Shown: positions 13,847 to 15,841 of the stretch, piece by piece
How the letters are laid out: each line of letters starts with the position of its first letter
How positions within the stretch are numbered: the stretch's first letter is position 1
Translations under genes and position numbers: made by a program
Notes under the pieces: model-generated
The model's database searches: none
The model's input: only the letters and a program-made list of their open reading frames with translations
Told to the model about the DNA's origin: nothing
Assembly (NCBI GenBank): GCA_025362825.1
Contig: JANYFF010000091.1
Location: forward strand, 1-15,841
Reading direction: 5' to 3'
DNA length: 15,841 nucleotides
DNA from: Polaromonas sp.
GTDB lineage: Bacteria; Pseudomonadota; Gammaproteobacteria; Burkholderiales; Burkholderiaceae_C

Positions 13847-13853
13847 GAAGGAG
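13847..13853 (+). promoter_or_regulatory. Strong ribosome-binding site of soxY
   Basis: GAAGGAG lies 6 nt before ATG 13860 and fixes the soxY start; an upstream TTG at 13845 overlaps it. The 113-bp gap 13747-13859 also holds a small hairpin, GATGC-ACCA-GCATC (13825-13838), and a T-run (about 13810-13816). No convincing -35/-10 pair was found there. Confidence 0.7.
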
Positions 13854-13859
13854 TCAGTC

Positions 13860-14336
13860 ATGGAACGTCGTGATTTTTTAGCCAGCGCCCCGAGCGCCAC
13901 CGTGCTCGCGCTGGCGGCGGCCGCAGGCGTGTCGCCAGCCTTCGCGCAAACCACCCAGAACGCGCCCGGCTGGAACAAAGCTGCGTTTGATACAAAGTCC
14001 TTTGCCGATGCAGCCAAAGCCCTGGGCGCTACCAGCGCCCCGGTCGAAAGCAAGGATCTGGTCCTGCAGGCGCCCGAGATTGCCGAAAACGGCAGCGTGG
14101 TGCGCGTAGGCCTGCAAAGCAACTTGCCCAACACCACCCAGATCGCCTTCATCGTCGAGAAAAACCCCAGCGCGCTGGCGGCGATGTTTGATATTCCGGC
14201 CGGCACCGATGCCAACGTGTCCACCAACATCAAGATGGGCCAGTCGTCGAACGTGTATGCGTTGGCAAAGGTTGGCGACAAATTTTTCTACGCCGTGAAA
14301 GAAGTGAAAGTAACTTTGGGCGGGTGCGGCGGTTAG
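13860..14336 (+). CDS. soxY: SoxY, sulfur-compound carrier protein
   Basis: A 158-residue protein ending in VTLGGCGG, the diagnostic SoxY C-terminus. Cys156 on this swinging arm is the site to which thiosulfate is covalently attached. The N-terminus has a Tat signal with almost no n-region (MERRDFLASA, Arg3-Arg4; cleavage near AFA-Q, residue 30), typical for SoxY, which carries SoxZ out with it. The core is the immunoglobulin-like SoxY domain (ENGSVVRVGLQSNLPNTTQI). It is followed by soxZ after 46 bp and preceded by a 113-bp gap from soxD. Confidence 0.97.
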   Translation: MERRDFLASAPSATVLALAAAAGVSPAFAQTTQNAPGWNKAAFDTKSFADAAKALGATSAPVESKDLVLQAPEIAENGSVVRVGLQSNLPNTTQIAFIVEKNPSALAAMFDIPAGTDANVSTNIKMGQSSNVYALAKVGDKFFYAVKEVKVTLGGCGG

Positions 14337-14382
14337 GCCGCATTGCATCAGGTCCCCCAACAGTTGAAGTCAGGAGAAAAAC

Positions 14383-14694
14383 ATGTCAGATCCAATGCGA
14401 ATTCGGGCTCAAGCCCAGGGCGATAAAACGACGGCGCGTGTGCTGGTTGCCCACGAGATGGAAAGCGGCCAGCGCAAGGATGCTGCCGGCAAAATCGTGC
14501 CAGCCTGGTTTATCCAGAGCATCAATGCCACCTGGAACGGTAAAACCGTGATGAGCGCGCAGTGGGGTACGGCGGTGTCAAAAAACCCGTTTGTGCAGTT
14601 CAGTTTCAAGGGCGGCAAGGTCGGCGACAAGCTGGTGGTCAGTTGGACCGACAACCACGGCGACAAGCGCAGCGACGAAGCTGTGATTTCCTGA
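14383..14694 (+). CDS. soxZ: SoxZ, partner of the SoxY sulfur carrier
   Basis: A 103-residue SoxZ. AGGAG (14372-14376) lies 6 nt before the ATG. The sequence shows family blocks near the N-terminus (PMRIRAQAQGDKTTARVLV, then HEMESGQRKDAAGKIVPAWFI) and a C-terminal half ending DKLVVSWTDNHGDKRSDEA. There is no signal peptide; SoxZ is exported as a complex with the Tat-targeted SoxY. It forms the SoxYZ heterodimer that presents bound sulfur intermediates to SoxAX, SoxB and SoxCD. The downstream soxA starts only 10 bp later. Confidence 0.96.
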   Translation: MSDPMRIRAQAQGDKTTARVLVAHEMESGQRKDAAGKIVPAWFIQSINATWNGKTVMSAQWGTAVSKNPFVQFSFKGGKVGDKLVVSWTDNHGDKRSDEAVIS

Positions 14695-14704
14695 GCCCGG
14701 CGCC

Positions 14705-15514
14705 ATGAAACGCCATCCATTCGCGCTGCCTCTGGCCCTGCTGGCCGCCGCCGGCCTGTGTACCGCAGCCCTGGCACAGAAAACCACCGCCGAGGGCATT
14801 GCCGAGTACCGCGCCATGCTGGCCGATGGCAACCCGGCCGAACTGTACGAAGCCAGAGGCGAAGGCCTGTGGAAGCAGGCACGCGGCCCGAAAAACGCCT
14901 CGCTCCAAAAATGCGACCTGGGCAAGGGCCCGGGCGTGGTCAAAGGGGCGTTTGTCGAGTTGCCGCGTTATTTTGCCGATACCCAGCGCGTGCAGGACAT
15001 GGAATCACGGCTGTTGACCTGCATGGAGCAACTGCAGGGCTTTGACGCCGCAGCCATTGCCAAAACGCCTTTCGGCGCCGGCGAGCAGAAGACGATTGAA
15101 TCGCTCGTGGCCTATATTTCAGGCGAATCTCGCGGCATGAATTTCAACCTGCCACAGGCGCATGCACAAGAAAAACTGATGTACGAAGTCGGCAAGAAGA
15201 TGTTTTACCTGCGCGGCGGCCCTTACGATTTCTCGTGCGCTTCATGCCATGGCGAAGACAACAAGCGCGTACGCCTGCAGGACCTGCCCAACCTGACAAA
15301 GCAGCCTGGTGCCAGCACCGGTTTTGGCGCCTGGCCGGCCTACCGGGTGTCCAGCGGTGATCTTTGGGGCATGCAGCGGCGCCTGAATGATTGCTACCGG
15401 CAGCAACGCTTTCCGTTTCCGGGCTATGTCTCGGATGCAACCATCGCGCTGGGCGTTTTCATGGGTGTCAATAGCAAGGGTGGCGCATCTACAGCGCCGG
15501 CCCTGAAGCGCTGA
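14705..15514 (+). CDS. soxA: SoxA, c-type cytochrome subunit of SoxAX
   Basis: A 269-residue SoxA with a Sec signal peptide (cleavage near ALA-Q, residue 25). One haem motif is visible, CASCH (178-182). Cys230 in RLNDCYRQQRFPFPGY is the expected axial ligand and active-site cysteine, which becomes a persulfide during catalysis. The N-terminal domain has no CxxCH; Cys70 and Cys106 occur where monohaem SoxA proteins have a disulfide, so this is a monohaem type rather than the dihaem Paracoccus type. With SoxX it oxidatively couples thiosulfate to SoxY Cys156. It begins 10 bp after soxZ and ends 19 bp before the chosen soxX start, clearly in one operon. Confidence 0.95.
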   Translation: MKRHPFALPLALLAAAGLCTAALAQKTTAEGIAEYRAMLADGNPAELYEARGEGLWKQARGPKNASLQKCDLGKGPGVVKGAFVELPRYFADTQRVQDMESRLLTCMEQLQGFDAAAIAKTPFGAGEQKTIESLVAYISGESRGMNFNLPQAHAQEKLMYEVGKKMFYLRGGPYDFSCASCHGEDNKRVRLQDLPNLTKQPGASTGFGAWPAYRVSSGDLWGMQRRLNDCYRQQRFPFPGYVSDATIALGVFMGVNSKGGASTAPALKR

Positions 15515-15533
15515 AACGATGGAAAGCATACCA

Positions 15534-15841
15534 ATGAAAAAAACCGGCAAAAAACTGATCACTTACGTCACTGGAGTCGCGATGAGCGTGCTGCTGGCAG
15601 GCTGCGCCATGGCGCCCGGCAATGACCAGACCGACCTGGCTGCCCAGCAGATTTTGAAAACCTCGTTTCGGGACGAGGGCAGCGCCGGGCTGGACCGGCT
15701 GGTGCAGGATGCGTCGAACCGTGCCTGCTCAGAGTCGCAGGGCGCTGCGCTGGACGACAAGCTGGCCAAATCAATTGAGGCGGCCAATCTGCAAACCGTG
15801 CAGTTCCCCGCAGACGGCAAGCTGCTGGGCAACTGGCGTGA
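15534..15841 (+). CDS. soxX: SoxX, cytochrome c subunit of SoxAX, 5' part; predicted lipoprotein
   Basis: The gene runs off the right edge after about 102 codons, before any haem motif. ATG 15534 is preferred because GGAAAG precedes it by 8 nt; ATG 15519 is in frame. The N-terminus MKKTGKKLITYVTGVAMSV then LLAGC is a lipoprotein signal with lipobox Cys24, followed by Ala, which is consistent with outer-membrane sorting. The mature part contains SNRACSESQGAALDDKLAKS and FPADGKLLGNWR, the latter matching the conserved P-x-D-G-x-x-x-G-x-W segment upstream of the SoxX haem site. Position directly after soxA supports the call. SoxX closes the SoxAX cytochrome; soxB is expected downstream but is not in the window. 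Confidence 0.9.
   Translation, partial: MKKTGKKLITYVTGVAMSVLLAGCAMAPGNDQTDLAAQQILKTSFRDEGSAGLDRLVQDASNRACSESQGAALDDKLAKSIEAANLQTVQFPADGKLLGNWR

Noticed and set aside
13622..14281. A 219-codon minus-strand open frame across the soxD-soxY gap
   Set aside because: It is antisense to soxD and soxY, whose motifs and ribosome-binding site are clear, and has no features of its own.

Overview
This window reads as chromosomal DNA of a betaproteobacterium, most likely Burkholderiales/Comamonadaceae (Polaromonas- or Rhodoferax-like). That placement rests on the sox gene order (regulator-C-D-Y-Z-A-X), the style of the proteins and the moderately high GC; it is an inference, because no search could be run.

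Region 1 (about 1-3,400, + strand) is a molybdenum hydroxylase module. It holds the end of a small [2Fe-2S] subunit, a Tat-exported molybdopterin-binding large subunit of the IorB / xanthine dehydrogenase superfamily, and an XdhC-type maturation protein. The substrate cannot be read from sequence.

Region 2 (about 3,495-10,604) is the accessory and more unusual part. A TPR protein with a SPINDLY/OGT-like (GT41) domain lies on the minus strand, divergent from a small GT4 glycosyltransferase. Then come two minus-strand genes: an outer-membrane TPR plus beta-barrel protein resembling Slam/DUF560 (type XI secretion), and downstream of it a 781-residue exported protein. That protein has an N-terminal FecR domain, a Val-Thr-Pro repeat hinge and a C-terminus that looks like the TbpB-type barrel of Slam cargo. 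My reading is a secretion pore with its cognate secreted protein, flanked by two glycosyltransferase-fold proteins. The GT41-like domain has lost most of the UDP-contacting residues known from human OGT.

Region 3 (about 10,650-15,841, + strand) is a sulfur-oxidation cluster: an ArsR-family regulator, soxC, soxD, soxY, soxZ, soxA and the 5' part of soxX, cut by the window end. SoxAX attaches thiosulfate to the C-terminal Cys of SoxY in SoxYZ, and SoxCD oxidises the bound sulfane sulfur, so full oxidation of thiosulfate to sulfate is expected if soxB lies beyond the edge. SoxX carries a lipobox. The 205-bp divergent region between the Slam-like gene and the regulator has a 12-bp perfect inverted repeat with arms 71 bp apart; one arm contains the apparent -35 of the regulator promoter.

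No tRNA, rRNA, CRISPR array, transposase or integrase was seen. No stretch longer than 300 bp lacks a gene; the longest gap is 10,647-10,851 counting from the upstream end of the Slam-like reading frame (10,605-10,851 from its chosen start).
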